From the NCBI GenBank assembly GCA_050633705.1, contig JBOEGZ010000002.1, positions 310,001 to 374,000 of the forward strand: a stretch of DNA of 64,000 nt. Direction: 5' to 3'. The first letter of the stretch is position 1. Every line of letters begins with the position of its first letter. Below are positions 34,500-43,754 of this stretch, piece by piece. The position numbers and the translations under genes were made by a program. The DNA comes from JAJFHI01 sp050633705 (GTDB taxonomy: Bacteria > Pseudomonadota > Alphaproteobacteria > Rhizobiales > Hyphomicrobiaceae). A model generated the notes under the pieces. It did no database searches and had not been told where the DNA came from. It saw nothing but the letters and a program-made list of their open reading frames with translations.

Positions 34500-35777
34500 T
34501 CAGTTGGACGACGCAAAGGGGTTGAATTCCGTTTTATAGCCAAAGCCGAAGATGAACTTCTCGGTGTCAACAGCAAACTGATCCGCGTTGTAGTTGGCGT
34601 ATTTTGTTTCTGCGTAAAAACCACGTCCTAGCGGCAGTTTAGCATAAACATCAAATTCTTCGCCGTAATCAATATCGCCGACATCAGACGAAAAATCATG
34701 GTAGCGACCCTTGAGAAGTAAACCGTTTAGAAAACGATGTGGACCGGTTAGACCTTTCACCGTGTAGGTCACGTCAACGTAGAAGTCCTCGATGCCTGTT
34801 GGCGGAGTCACCAAAAACACATCCGCGAATCCATTAAATTTATGAAGTGTCGCCAATGGCGTGGCAAAAGCGAACTGACCGTTATCGCTGCCCAAAACTT
34901 CATACCCACCCGTAATCGTTACGCCGAAAACAGAAATGCCTGGCGCGATATGGTAGTAGTCGGCCGCATAGTTGACAGGATTGTTCCCAGTATCCGTCTG
35001 GTGGGCGTATTCGGCAAAGTATTGCAGCGCAAGGCCGTGCAGACCAAGTGAGTGTTTTCCAGACAAACTTACGCCAAAGGTATTGCTAGAAAAAGCGTCA
35101 AAGTCCTGGATATCAAGATAGTAGTTGTATCCCTTGACGGTTGTAGGCTTGGTCCCAGAGTAGGTCGCGTGAAAGAGATGCGCATTGGAGGCAAGGTCGC
35201 CCACGGGAGAGGCATTGGAAAAAATACGATTGATATTGCCGATATATGCGTAAAACAATTTTGTGTCTGGGATTGTCGTGTTTGCAACCGTGGCGCCATC
35301 ATAGGTTTGATCGTTCTGACGCCAGCCAACAGATCCTATAAACCTTTGATTGTCCAAGTTCAGGCGATAGCGACCACCAATCACAACCGTGCTTGGAATG
35401 CCTAAGTACTCGAGATAAAGCTGATTGATCTCGTTCGACTTCACGTCGGCGACGACTGGCCGTGTTACATTTCCATTCAAGGTATTGTTGAACGAACCGC
35501 GACCAACCTCGCTAACATTTTCATATTCGATCGCAAGGCGCGTAAAATGAAACCGCGGTGTCATTATACCGATACGACTACGCAGCGTTTTGGCATGGGC
35601 ATCCTGGATGCGGTTTGCCTGATCCACAAATTCATAGCGGAACCGTTCATCAATCGTGACAAGAGTACTGTTTGCACCTGTTTTTTCTTCTGCCAAGGCG
35701 CTCTGCGACGGGTTAGCGATGAGCCCAAGACACAATATCCAAAACATCATCGCACCACACATCAGGCCGTTGTCCAT
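34500..35777 (-). CDS. porin-like outer-membrane beta-barrel (alginate export family-like)
   Basis: About 425 aa. A signal peptide (LMCGAMMFWILCLGLIANPSQSALA) is followed by repeated amphipathic strands: RFRYEFVDQ, YRLNLDNQRFIGSVGWRQNDQTYDG, LQYFAEYAHQTDTGNN, YADYYHIAPGISVFGVTITGGYEVLG, and a final KFIFGFGYKTEF. The RFxxxxQTYDGA-like segment and the general pattern resemble alginate-export-family porins. The start could also be 35807. It stands alone between the tautomerase and the nar operon, and its upstream region has two inverted repeats. The substrate is unknown. Confidence 0.72.
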   Translation of the reverse strand: MDNGLMCGAMMFWILCLGLIANPSQSALAEEKTGANSTLVTIDERFRYEFVDQANRIQDAHAKTLRSRIGIMTPRFHFTRLAIEYENVSEVGRGSFNNTLNGNVTRPVVADVKSNEINQLYLEYLGIPSTVVIGGRYRLNLDNQRFIGSVGWRQNDQTYDGATVANTTIPDTKLFYAYIGNINRIFSNASPVGDLASNAHLFHATYSGTKPTTVKGYNYYLDIQDFDAFSSNTFGVSLSGKHSLGLHGLALQYFAEYAHQTDTGNNPVNYAADYYHIAPGISVFGVTITGGYEVLGSDNGQFAFATPLATLHKFNGFADVFLVTPPTGIEDFYVDVTYTVKGLTGPHRFLNGLLLKGRYHDFSSDVGDIDYGEEFDVYAKLPLGRGFYAETKYANYNADQFAVDTEKFIFGFGYKTEFNPFASSN

Positions 35778-35965
35778 TGTGCTGCGTTGAGATGTATTGT
35801 GAAACATCAGAGCGTCATTCCTTGAAATGGCGTTGGTGTGTTGAGCCCAATGCAGGGTCAAAGATCAACAATCTCGATTGACGCCTATGGCGACTCACTT
35901 TGCTCGACGGTCGCCACAACGCCTAGATGCTAGGCCCTTCATGTTCAACACATAAACTCTGATTT

Positions 35966-36001
35966 CACCTGACTTGGATCAGGTGACGTTTGCTAAGCAA
36001 A
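35966..36001. promoter_or_regulatory. two inverted repeats upstream of the porin gene
   Basis: CACCTGA (35966-35972) and TCAGGTG (35979-35985) form a perfect inverted repeat with a 6-nt spacer; TTTGCT-A-AGCAAA follows at 35989-36001. They lie about 190 bp upstream of the porin start and beyond the end of the nar operon (36143), in a 335-bp stretch without a gene. They may be operators; no known consensus fits exactly. Confidence 0.4.
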
Positions 36002-36142
36002 ACCGTTGATGCCTAGAAACAACACTTGAGGCGATCCAGACCTGGCCAGCGCCAAAGAACTTTGAACTGTTCAAGTTCCAGACGCGGCTCTACACCAGGG
36101 AACCAGGATACGTTGGTCGGGTAGCGGGTTACACATAGATGC

Positions 36143-36976
36143 CTAAAAGACCCTGAGATCTTCGCGTGTCGGCATGTCGACCCCGCTGACGTTTGCCTTT
36201 GCTACAAGTCGCGCAATATATTGTGCACTTGCAAATCTCTGTGTGCGATCAGACAGGAACTCTGCGATACGCTCTTGAACATGGTTGAATGGCAAAACAG
36301 CACCCGCTATTTTGCGTTCCAGATAAATGACGTGGTGGCCATAACGGCTTACAACGGGCTCTAGCGACAAGTCGCCAGACCGCATCTTCTGCAGCGCTGC
36401 TTCAAACTCAGGCGTTGTCTGGCCGGAGGACACCTGACCAAGATTTCCACCATGCTCCGCCGATGAGCAATCAGAATGCAGTCTGGCGAGTTCAACAAAA
36501 TGGTGCGGTTTGTGTTTCAGAATTTCAATCAGCTTCATGGCTAGCTGAAATTGCTTATCGTAGGTCTCTGTATCCACCTTCGAGGCCGATAGCAAAATGT
36601 GAGACGCTTCATAAACGTCCGGCGATCGAAATCGGCGCATGTTGTTGTCGTAATAATGTCTGCATTCTACAGAGGTTGGGCTGGGAACTTGTACCTCTGC
36701 CTCTATGAGTTGACGCATGAGCGCTTCATCTTCAGATTCGCGACGCCCGCCTTCATCATGAGAAGGCCCAGCTATCATGTTTTTTCGGTGCGCTTCGTGA
36801 AGCAGAACCTCGCGCACTACGAGCGCGCGTGCGGCAGCTTTCCACGCCGCGGTCGGGCTATCAGCTCTGTGGTTTTGCACTTCTGCTGAAATAGCGGCAT
36901 GGGAAATCTCAGTTCCGTTCACCTGCAGTGGCGTGCGTTCAGCGTTGGCTAATGGAGTGTGGAGCGAGCAAGACAT
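36143..36976 (-). CDS. parvulin-type peptidyl-prolyl isomerase of the nar operon
   Basis: 277 aa. The central parvulin domain includes YEASHILLSASKVDTETYDKQ, FVELARLHSDCSSAEHGGNLGQVSSGQTTPEFEAAL and EPVVSRYGHHVIYLERK. The N-terminus resembles SurA/NifM-type chaperones (VNGTEISHAAISAEVQNH). It follows narI by 8 bp and is a known companion of nitrate reductase operons in alphaproteobacteria, probably helping assembly of the complex. There is no clear signal peptide, so a cytoplasmic role is likely. Confidence 0.84.
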   Translation of the reverse strand: MSCSLHTPLANAERTPLQVNGTEISHAAISAEVQNHRADSPTAAWKAAARALVVREVLLHEAHRKNMIAGPSHDEGGRRESEDEALMRQLIEAEVQVPSPTSVECRHYYDNNMRRFRSPDVYEASHILLSASKVDTETYDKQFQLAMKLIEILKHKPHHFVELARLHSDCSSAEHGGNLGQVSSGQTTPEFEAALQKMRSGDLSLEPVVSRYGHHVIYLERKIAGAVLPFNHVQERIAEFLSDRTQRFASAQYIARLVAKANVSGVDMPTREDLRVF

Positions 36977-36984
36977 GAGTGATC

Positions 36985-37719
36985 CTACTCCTCTGTAATC
37001 ATCGGACGGCGACCAGATAGGGGAGTTGTCGACGCTCCGCTACTGCGAACAACCTGATAACCGCGCCGTCCAAGATACCAAATTGGCGCTGACCAAACAT
37101 GCACCAACCGCGTGAACGGAAAAACAAGGAAGATCGTTAGGCCAAGAAAGAGATGCGCTTTGAAAATGGGATGGGCATCCGCGACAAGCCGCCAGACATC
37201 AGGCTGCAACGTGAAAATGCCTTGAGCCCAGGTCATAAACCGGATCATTTCATGGCCATCGAGGTGACCCATTGAAACTGGAATTGTTGCGAGCCCGAGT
37301 ACAAGTTGAACGAATAGCAAAAGTAGGATCGCAATATCGCCAAACGATGACGTTTTGCGGATCCGCACATCAAACAGACGACGATGAATCAGAAGGATGA
37401 TGCCAACCAGACAGGCAAGTCCGGCAATTCCGCCAACAACAATTGCCATGATTTGCTTGAAACCATGACCAATCCCCAAGGCATCAAAGACTTTGATGGG
37501 TGTCAACAAACCGATCAAGTGGCCGAAGAATATGATCAATATACCGATATGAAAAAGATTAGATCCCCACATGAGTTGCCGACGGCGCAATAACTGACTT
37601 GAGCCTGTCCGCCATGTGTATTGTTCGCGGTCGAAGCGAAACCAGCTCCCGAGCAGGAATACGGTGAGGCATATGTAGGGATACCAGCCGAAAACGATGT
37701 GATTGATCGCATCGTGCAT
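36985..37719 (-). CDS. narI: respiratory nitrate reductase gamma subunit
   Basis: 244-aa membrane cytochrome b that oxidises quinol and passes electrons to NarH. Five helices; the haem-ligand histidines appear in LFHIGILIIFFGHLIGLL and in the last helices (HLFLGLTIFLVFPFTRLVHVWSAP). The start is the ATG at 37719 (MHDAINHIVFGWYPY); the frame is open further upstream only because of overlap with narJ. Thirteen bp separate it from the narJ stop. Confidence 0.93.
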   Translation of the reverse strand: MHDAINHIVFGWYPYICLTVFLLGSWFRFDREQYTWRTGSSQLLRRRQLMWGSNLFHIGILIIFFGHLIGLLTPIKVFDALGIGHGFKQIMAIVVGGIAGLACLVGIILLIHRRLFDVRIRKTSSFGDIAILLLLFVQLVLGLATIPVSMGHLDGHEMIRFMTWAQGIFTLQPDVWRLVADAHPIFKAHLFLGLTIFLVFPFTRLVHVWSAPIWYLGRRGYQVVRSSGASTTPLSGRRPMITEE

Positions 37720-37732
37720 AGCTATGAACTCC

Positions 37733-38476
37733 TTAAGCTCGGTTTGTTGACGTGTAGGTAATGATAGGTCGCTTGGGTTCAGGCGGCTCGACACCTGGAG
37801 CAAGGCGCTGACCGGCGCGAAGTTTCGCCGACAAATTGTCCTTGCCGCAGGCCATTGCGTCTGGCCCAAACTTCACTTCTTCGTCTTCCCACGCCGCGTC
37901 GAGCGCCTCCAAATCATTGGGATCGGGATCGGGCTGTGCGAGCATGGCATCAACAGTTGCCTTGTTTGGTTTTTCGTCCACCAAAATCTGCAAGGCAGAG
38001 AAAACCGAGGAGTATGTCGACTTTCGCTTTTCGAGGCGCATGCGAATGGCTTCAAAAATATGTGCCGGCTCGGCAAGGAGAGGTTGGGCTTGGTCAATTG
38101 AAAGCGTTGATAAGAACTCTATGAACAGCGGGATAAAATCTGGCAGCTCTCTCTCTTTGAGATAGAGGCCATTGGTCTCATAAAGTTGCTGAAGGTCGAC
38201 CATGGCTTGACCACGATCCCGGCTTTCTCCATGAACATGTTCAAAAAGATGCAGGCTTAACGAGCGAGTGCGATCAAACAGGAGTACATAGCGTTCTTGG
38301 CAATCGAAAAGGTCTCCTGTAGCAAGTTCTTCCAGGATGCGATCAAGCCAGTCGCGATGCTTTTCCGGTAGACAACCCTCTTCATCCAATGCTGTCTGCA
38401 TTACCGGAACCGCGTGCTGGAGATCCTCCGTTGGATAGGTCAAAAGCGCAGAAAGTGTTTTTAGAGTTTTTTTCAT
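37733..38476 (-). CDS. narJ: nitrate reductase molybdenum cofactor assembly chaperone
   Basis: 247-aa cytoplasmic chaperone of the NarJ/TorD family, needed for insertion of the molybdenum cofactor into NarG. The N-terminal KTLKTLSALLTYPTEDLQ and the central SLHLFEHVHGESRDRGQAMVDLQQLYETNGLYLKERELPDFIPLFIEFLS are diagnostic. It overlaps the end of narH by 4 nt (ATGA). Confidence 0.93.
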   Translation of the reverse strand: MKKTLKTLSALLTYPTEDLQHAVPVMQTALDEEGCLPEKHRDWLDRILEELATGDLFDCQERYVLLFDRTRSLSLHLFEHVHGESRDRGQAMVDLQQLYETNGLYLKERELPDFIPLFIEFLSTLSIDQAQPLLAEPAHIFEAIRMRLEKRKSTYSSVFSALQILVDEKPNKATVDAMLAQPDPDPNDLEALDAAWEDEEVKFGPDAMACGKDNLSAKLRAGQRLAPGVEPPEPKRPIITYTSTNRA

Positions 38477-39996
38477 CGCTCAACATCCATCGGAATTTTT
38501 GACGTTTTGGGTTTTGAAAACAACCCGGTTTGGGTCCGCCCTTCAGAGCAGCCGTTGCCAAACGAGAACCCGCAACCACCACGAAGATCATAGGCATCCT
38601 CACCAAGCTCGCGGTGCGACGTTGGAATGACAAAGCGGTCTTCGTAGTTGGCAATCGCCATAATGTGGTACATGTCCTCAATTTGATGCGGGCTCATGCC
38701 GACCTGGGTGGCGATCGTTTCATCAATCACACCGTCGATGGTTTTTGCGCGCATGTAGGCCCGCATAGCCAACATGCGTTCGAGACCAAGTGCGACAGGC
38801 TCTTCCTCGCCCGCTGTTAAAAGGTTGGCGAGGTACTTGAGCGGAATGCGTAGCGAGCGAACGTCGGGCATGGCTCCGTCTGTTCCCATCTTGCCGGCTT
38901 CGATTGCAGATTGAATGGGGGACAACGGCGGTACATACCAGACCATTGGCAAGGTCCGGTATTCCGGGTGAAGGGGAAAAGCCACTTTCCACTCCATCGC
39001 CATTTTCCAGATTGGCGAATTGCGGGCCGCCTCAAGCCAAGCATCTGGAATACCATCGCCCCGCGCCTGCTCGATGATTTTCGGATCGTTCGGATCGAGA
39101 AAGACCTTGAGCTGAGACTCATAGAGGTTCTGCTCATCTTCGACGCTCGCGGCCTCTTCAATACCATCAGCGTCGTAAAGTAGAACGCCAAGGTAACGAA
39201 TACGCCCAACACACGTTTCAGAACACACCGTCGGTTGGCCGGCTTCAATACGCGGGAAGCAAAAGATGCATTTTTCCGATTTTCCAGACGACCAGTTGTA
39301 ATAGATTTTCTTATAGGGGCAGCCCGACACGCACATGCGCCACCCACGGCACTTGTCCTGGTCGATCAGAACAATTCCATCTTCTTCTCGTTTGTAGATG
39401 GCGCCTGACGGACACGCTGCCACGCAGGCGGGATTTAGGCAATGTTCACACAACCTCGGCAGATACATCATGAATGTGTTTTCGAACTGCCCGTAGATCT
39501 CCTTTTGCACACCGTCAAAGTTATAGTCTTCAGAGCGGTGTTCAAACTCACCACCGAGGATTTCTTCCCAATTCGGACCCCAATTTATTTTTTCCATGCG
39601 CTCGCCGGTAATCAGCGAACGTGGCCGCGCCGTTGGAAACGCCTCCATCTCCGGTGCTTTTTGCAAGTGTTCATAGTCAAAGGTAAAGGGTTCGTAGTAA
39701 TCATCAATCTCGGGAAGGTCGGGATTGGCAAATATGTTTGCCAATATGCGCCACTTACTTCCGATCTTTGGTTCAATCTTGCCATTGCGTTTGCGATGCC
39801 AACCGCCGTTCCAACGCTCTTGGTTTTCCCAATCTTTAGGATAACCAATCCCTGGTTTGGTTTCGACGTTGTTGAACCAGGCATATTCCATACCTTCACG
39901 ATTCGTCCAAACGTTCTTGCAAGTCACCGAACAGGTGTGGCATCCGATGCACTTATCGAGATTCAGAACCATGGCGACTTGAGCACGAATTCTCAT
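38473..39996 (-). CDS. narH: respiratory nitrate reductase beta subunit
   Basis: 507-aa iron-sulfur subunit carrying electrons from NarI to NarG. The first cluster ligands are C16, C19, C22 and C26 (CIGCHTCSVTC), at the same numbers as in E. coli NarH. Further cysteine groups are LCEHCLNPACVAACPSGA and DQDKCRGWRMCVSGCPYKK; the Trp in CRGW replaces a Cys and makes the 3Fe-4S cluster, as usual. The start at 39996 overlaps the narG stop by ATGA. Confidence 0.95.
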   Translation of the reverse strand: MRIRAQVAMVLNLDKCIGCHTCSVTCKNVWTNREGMEYAWFNNVETKPGIGYPKDWENQERWNGGWHRKRNGKIEPKIGSKWRILANIFANPDLPEIDDYYEPFTFDYEHLQKAPEMEAFPTARPRSLITGERMEKINWGPNWEEILGGEFEHRSEDYNFDGVQKEIYGQFENTFMMYLPRLCEHCLNPACVAACPSGAIYKREEDGIVLIDQDKCRGWRMCVSGCPYKKIYYNWSSGKSEKCIFCFPRIEAGQPTVCSETCVGRIRYLGVLLYDADGIEEAASVEDEQNLYESQLKVFLDPNDPKIIEQARGDGIPDAWLEAARNSPIWKMAMEWKVAFPLHPEYRTLPMVWYVPPLSPIQSAIEAGKMGTDGAMPDVRSLRIPLKYLANLLTAGEEEPVALGLERMLAMRAYMRAKTIDGVIDETIATQVGMSPHQIEDMYHIMAIANYEDRFVIPTSHRELGEDAYDLRGGCGFSFGNGCSEGRTQTGLFSKPKTSKIPMDVER

Positions 39997-42900
39997 TTTG
40001 TGGCCTCGCGATCTTGGGACGTTGCAATCGGCGTCGTTGTGTCCGGTCGATCCAACCAATCAATTTTTGAAAGCTTTCTCACAATTACGAATTCATCACG
40101 GTTGGTGCCGATGGTTCCGTAATAATTAAAGCCATACGACTGCTGGACATAACCGCCCACCATATGCGTTGGTTTGAGAACAGCACGCGTCACCGAGTTA
40201 TGGATGCCACCACGATGCCCAGTGGTCTGTGAACCTGGCACGTTTACGATCTTTTCTTGGGCGTGATACATGAAGACCGTGCCCTCTTTGATGCGCTGTG
40301 AAACAACGGCCCGCGCAACGAGTGCACCGTTGGCATTGAAGGCTTCAATCCAGTCGTTATCAATGATGTCGGCTTTTTTAGCGTCAATCTCACTGATCCA
40401 GACAATCGGGCCACCGCGCGATAGCGTCAACATCAACAAGTTGTCGGTGTAGGTTGAATGAATGCCCCACTTCTGATGTGGCGTAATAAAATTCAACACC
40501 ACCTGTTTTTCGCCGTTGGGCTTAGCGTCGATCACGGACTTCACCGAGCGGGTGTCAATCGGAGGACGATAAACACATAGCGCTTCGCCGAACGCGCGCA
40601 TCCAAAGGTGGTCTTGGTAGAGTTGCTGACGGCCCGAGAGCGTGCGCCACGGGATCAACTCGTGCACATTGGTGTAACCAGCATTGTAACAAACTTTGTC
40701 AGACTCTAAACCTGACCAAATCGGAGACGAAATGATCTTTCGTGGCTGGGCAACAACGTCGCGGAACCGGATTTTTTCGTCTTCTTTTGGCCGGGCGAGA
40801 TGTGTGTGGTCCCGGCCCGTTGTTTTAGACAGTGCGTCCCAGGCTTTAACGGCAACCTCGCCGTTGGTCTCCGGCGCCAGATATAAAATGACCTCGGCAG
40901 CATCAATATCGGTTTCAATCTTGGCCAGGCCTTGGGTTGGCCCCTCATCTGTAACTACACCGTTTAAGTCTTTCAGCCCTTCCACTTCATGTTCAGTATT
41001 CCACGACATGCCCTTTGCGCCATTGCCGATTTTCGACATTAGCGGACCAAGAGACGTAAAGCGCTTATAAAGATTGGGATAGTCGCGCTCTATGACGGCG
41101 ATGGCCGGCATCGTTTTTCCTGGCACAGGGTCGCATTCACCACGCTTCCAATCTTTCACATCAAGCGCTTGAGCAATTTCAAGCGGTGTGTCGTGCTGGA
41201 TTGGCGTCAACACAACATCGTGTTCGACACCGAGAACTTCTGGCGCAACGTCTGAAAACTTTTTCGCGATCCCTTTATAAATTTCCCAATCGCTGCGGGC
41301 ATCCCAAACGGGATCAACCGCCCCTGTCAGAGGGTGAATAAAGGGGTGCATGTCGGATGTGTTAAGATCGTTTTTTTCGTACCATGTAGCTGTTGGCAAA
41401 ACGATGTCGGAGTAAACGCATGTCGTCGACATACGGAAATCTAATGTCACCAGAAGATCGAGTTTTCCTTCAGGCGCCTCATCATGCCAAACCACATCCT
41501 GTGGTTTGCTGTGGCCCGTTTCACCAAGATCCTTGCCCATCACGCCATGACTGGTGCCGAGCAAATGCTTCAGGAAATACTCATGCCCTTTGCCAGACGA
41601 ACCAAGCAGATTGGAACGCCAGACAAACATATTGCGTGGCCAGTTCTTGGGATTGTCAGGATCGTGGCAGGACAAACGCAGGTCACCAGACTTCAATGCT
41701 TGCGGGACGAAATCTTTTGGATCCTTGCCAGCGGCTTTGGCCTGTTTGGAGACTTCTAGAGGGTTTGTCTCCATTTGCGGTGCTGATGGAAGCCAACCCA
41801 TGCGCTCGGCGCGCGCATTGTAGTCAATCAACGCCCCATCCCAAGGGCCGGCCGGTGCCAACGGTGATAGGATGTCTTTGGTGTTTAATGTTTCATAGCG
41901 CCATTGATCGGTGTGGGCGTAAAAACAGGATGTGGAATTTTGTTGCCGTGGCGGGCGATCCCAATCGAGTCCAAATGCGAGCGGCAGCCATCCCGACTGG
42001 GGTCGCAGCTTTTCCTGACCCACATAGTGGGACCAACCGCCACCGGACTGACCAACACAACCACACATCACCAACATGTTGATGACGCCGCGATAGTTCA
42101 TGTCGCAGTGGTACCAGTGGTTCATGGCCGCGCCGATGATGACCATCGATCGCCCATTTGTCTTTTCCGCATTAGAAGCAAACTCACGGGCAACTGTTAT
42201 GATTTGGTCGCGTGGCACGCCGGTGATTTTTTCCGCCCATGCCGGGGAATAAGGCTCGCAATCATCATAGGTTTTGGCGATGTGCTCCCCACCGAGGCCT
42301 CGGTCAACACCATAATTTGCAAGAAAGAGATCATAAACTGAAGCTACAATTTCCTCTCCATCTTTCAGAGCAAGTGTCTTGACGGGGATATTGCGGACTA
42401 AAATACTTGGGTGATCTGTTCCCGAAAAGTGATCGTGCTCCTGGTTGCCGAAATATGGAAATGAAACCGGAACAATGTCATCTTTGATCGCGTCGAGAGA
42501 TAGGCGAAGCTTGGTCTCGTTACCGGCCGAGTCTTTTTCTTCAAGATTCCATTTTCCGGTCTCGCCCCAGCGAAAGCCGACGGACCCTTGCGGCACGACA
42601 AGCCGATCACCATTGGCGCTGTCAAATGCAACGGTTTTCCATTCCGGATTGTTATCTTCACCAAGCCCTTCGGAAAAATCACTAGCGCGTATCTGACGCT
42701 CGGGAACATAGCGATCCCCTTGCTTTACAAGCCGGACTAGCATCGCCATGTCGGTGTACTTGCGGACATAGTCTTCAAAATACGAAACCTGCCTGTCGAC
42801 ATGAAATTCGCGCAAAATGACGTGACCCATGGCCATCGCGAGAGCTGCATCCGTCCCCTGCTTCACGGCAAGCCACATGTCTGAAAACTTGGAGGCTTCC

Positions 42901-43754
42901 GAATAGTCGGGGCAAATCACGACGCTCTTAGCGCCACGATAGCGCGCTTCGGTATAAAAATGCGCGTCGGGCGTGCGCGTTTGGGGAACATTGGAGCCCC
43001 ACAAAATAAGAAATCCAGCGTTGTACCAGTCCGCTGATTCTGGAACATCCGTTTGTTCGCCCCACGTTTGCGGAGATGACGGCGGTAGATCACAATACCA
43101 ATCGTAAAAAGACATTGAGACGCCACCAAACAACGATAAGTAACGCGACCCAGCTGCATAGGACACCATCGACATTGCCGGGATCGGCGAAAACCCGAGC
43201 ACGCGATCCGGACCATACGTCTTGGCAGTGTAGGCATTGGCAGAGGCGATGATTTCGTTGACCTCATCCCAGCTCGCGCGCACAAACCCACCATGACCGC
43301 GTTTCTTGGTATAGGTTGCGCGCTTGTCTGGGTTTTCGACAATTGATGCCCATGCAGCAACAGGAGGTAGATTTTTGCGCGCCTCCCGCCACAATTTGAT
43401 CAAGCGCTTGCGAACCAACGGGTACTTGACGCGATTTCCAGAATAGAGATACCAACTATAGCTCGCGCCGCGCGCGCAACCACGCGGCTCATGATTTGGC
43501 AAATCTGGACGGGTTCTTGGATAGTCCGTTTGTTGCGTTTCCCAAGTGACGATACCGCCTTTGACATAGATTTTCCACGAACATGATCCCGTACAGTTCG
43601 CGCCATGTGTTGAGCGCACGACCTTGTCGTGTTGCCAACGTTTGCGATAGCCATCCTCCCAGCGACGATCCTCGCGGGTCGTAATACCGTGACCATCGGA
43701 AAAGCCACCCACCGTTTGGTTGAAAAAGGTCAGTCGATCAAAGACGTGGCTCAT
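39993..43754 (-). CDS. narG: respiratory nitrate reductase alpha subunit
   Basis: 1253-aa catalytic subunit with bis-MGD cofactor, reducing nitrate to nitrite on the cytoplasmic side. The FS0 cluster ligands His50, Cys54, Cys58 and Cys93 (HGANCTGSC, RGCARG) and the molybdenum ligand Asp222 (YCDLPPSSPQTWGEQTD) are all present; Asp222 has the same number as in E. coli NarG. Full length. It overlaps narK upstream and narH downstream by 4 nt each, so the operon is tightly coupled. Confidence 0.96.
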   Translation of the reverse strand: MSHVFDRLTFFNQTVGGFSDGHGITTREDRRWEDGYRKRWQHDKVVRSTHGANCTGSCSWKIYVKGGIVTWETQQTDYPRTRPDLPNHEPRGCARGASYSWYLYSGNRVKYPLVRKRLIKLWREARKNLPPVAAWASIVENPDKRATYTKKRGHGGFVRASWDEVNEIIASANAYTAKTYGPDRVLGFSPIPAMSMVSYAAGSRYLSLFGGVSMSFYDWYCDLPPSSPQTWGEQTDVPESADWYNAGFLILWGSNVPQTRTPDAHFYTEARYRGAKSVVICPDYSEASKFSDMWLAVKQGTDAALAMAMGHVILREFHVDRQVSYFEDYVRKYTDMAMLVRLVKQGDRYVPERQIRASDFSEGLGEDNNPEWKTVAFDSANGDRLVVPQGSVGFRWGETGKWNLEEKDSAGNETKLRLSLDAIKDDIVPVSFPYFGNQEHDHFSGTDHPSILVRNIPVKTLALKDGEEIVASVYDLFLANYGVDRGLGGEHIAKTYDDCEPYSPAWAEKITGVPRDQIITVAREFASNAEKTNGRSMVIIGAAMNHWYHCDMNYRGVINMLVMCGCVGQSGGGWSHYVGQEKLRPQSGWLPLAFGLDWDRPPRQQNSTSCFYAHTDQWRYETLNTKDILSPLAPAGPWDGALIDYNARAERMGWLPSAPQMETNPLEVSKQAKAAGKDPKDFVPQALKSGDLRLSCHDPDNPKNWPRNMFVWRSNLLGSSGKGHEYFLKHLLGTSHGVMGKDLGETGHSKPQDVVWHDEAPEGKLDLLVTLDFRMSTTCVYSDIVLPTATWYEKNDLNTSDMHPFIHPLTGAVDPVWDARSDWEIYKGIAKKFSDVAPEVLGVEHDVVLTPIQHDTPLEIAQALDVKDWKRGECDPVPGKTMPAIAVIERDYPNLYKRFTSLGPLMSKIGNGAKGMSWNTEHEVEGLKDLNGVVTDEGPTQGLAKIETDIDAAEVILYLAPETNGEVAVKAWDALSKTTGRDHTHLARPKEDEKIRFRDVVAQPRKIISSPIWSGLESDKVCYNAGYTNVHELIPWRTLSGRQQLYQDHLWMRAFGEALCVYRPPIDTRSVKSVIDAKPNGEKQVVLNFITPHQKWGIHSTYTDNLLMLTLSRGGPIVWISEIDAKKADIIDNDWIEAFNANGALVARAVVSQRIKEGTVFMYHAQEKIVNVPGSQTTGHRGGIHNSVTRAVLKPTHMVGGYVQQSYGFNYYGTIGTNRDEFVIVRKLSKIDWLDRPDTTTPIATSQDREATK

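Noticed and set aside
39442..40122. Plus-strand open frame of 226 codons inside narH/narG
   Set aside because: It is antisense to strongly conserved nar genes and has no family features.
41393..42082. Plus-strand open frame of 229 codons inside narG
   Set aside because: Antisense shadow of a conserved gene.
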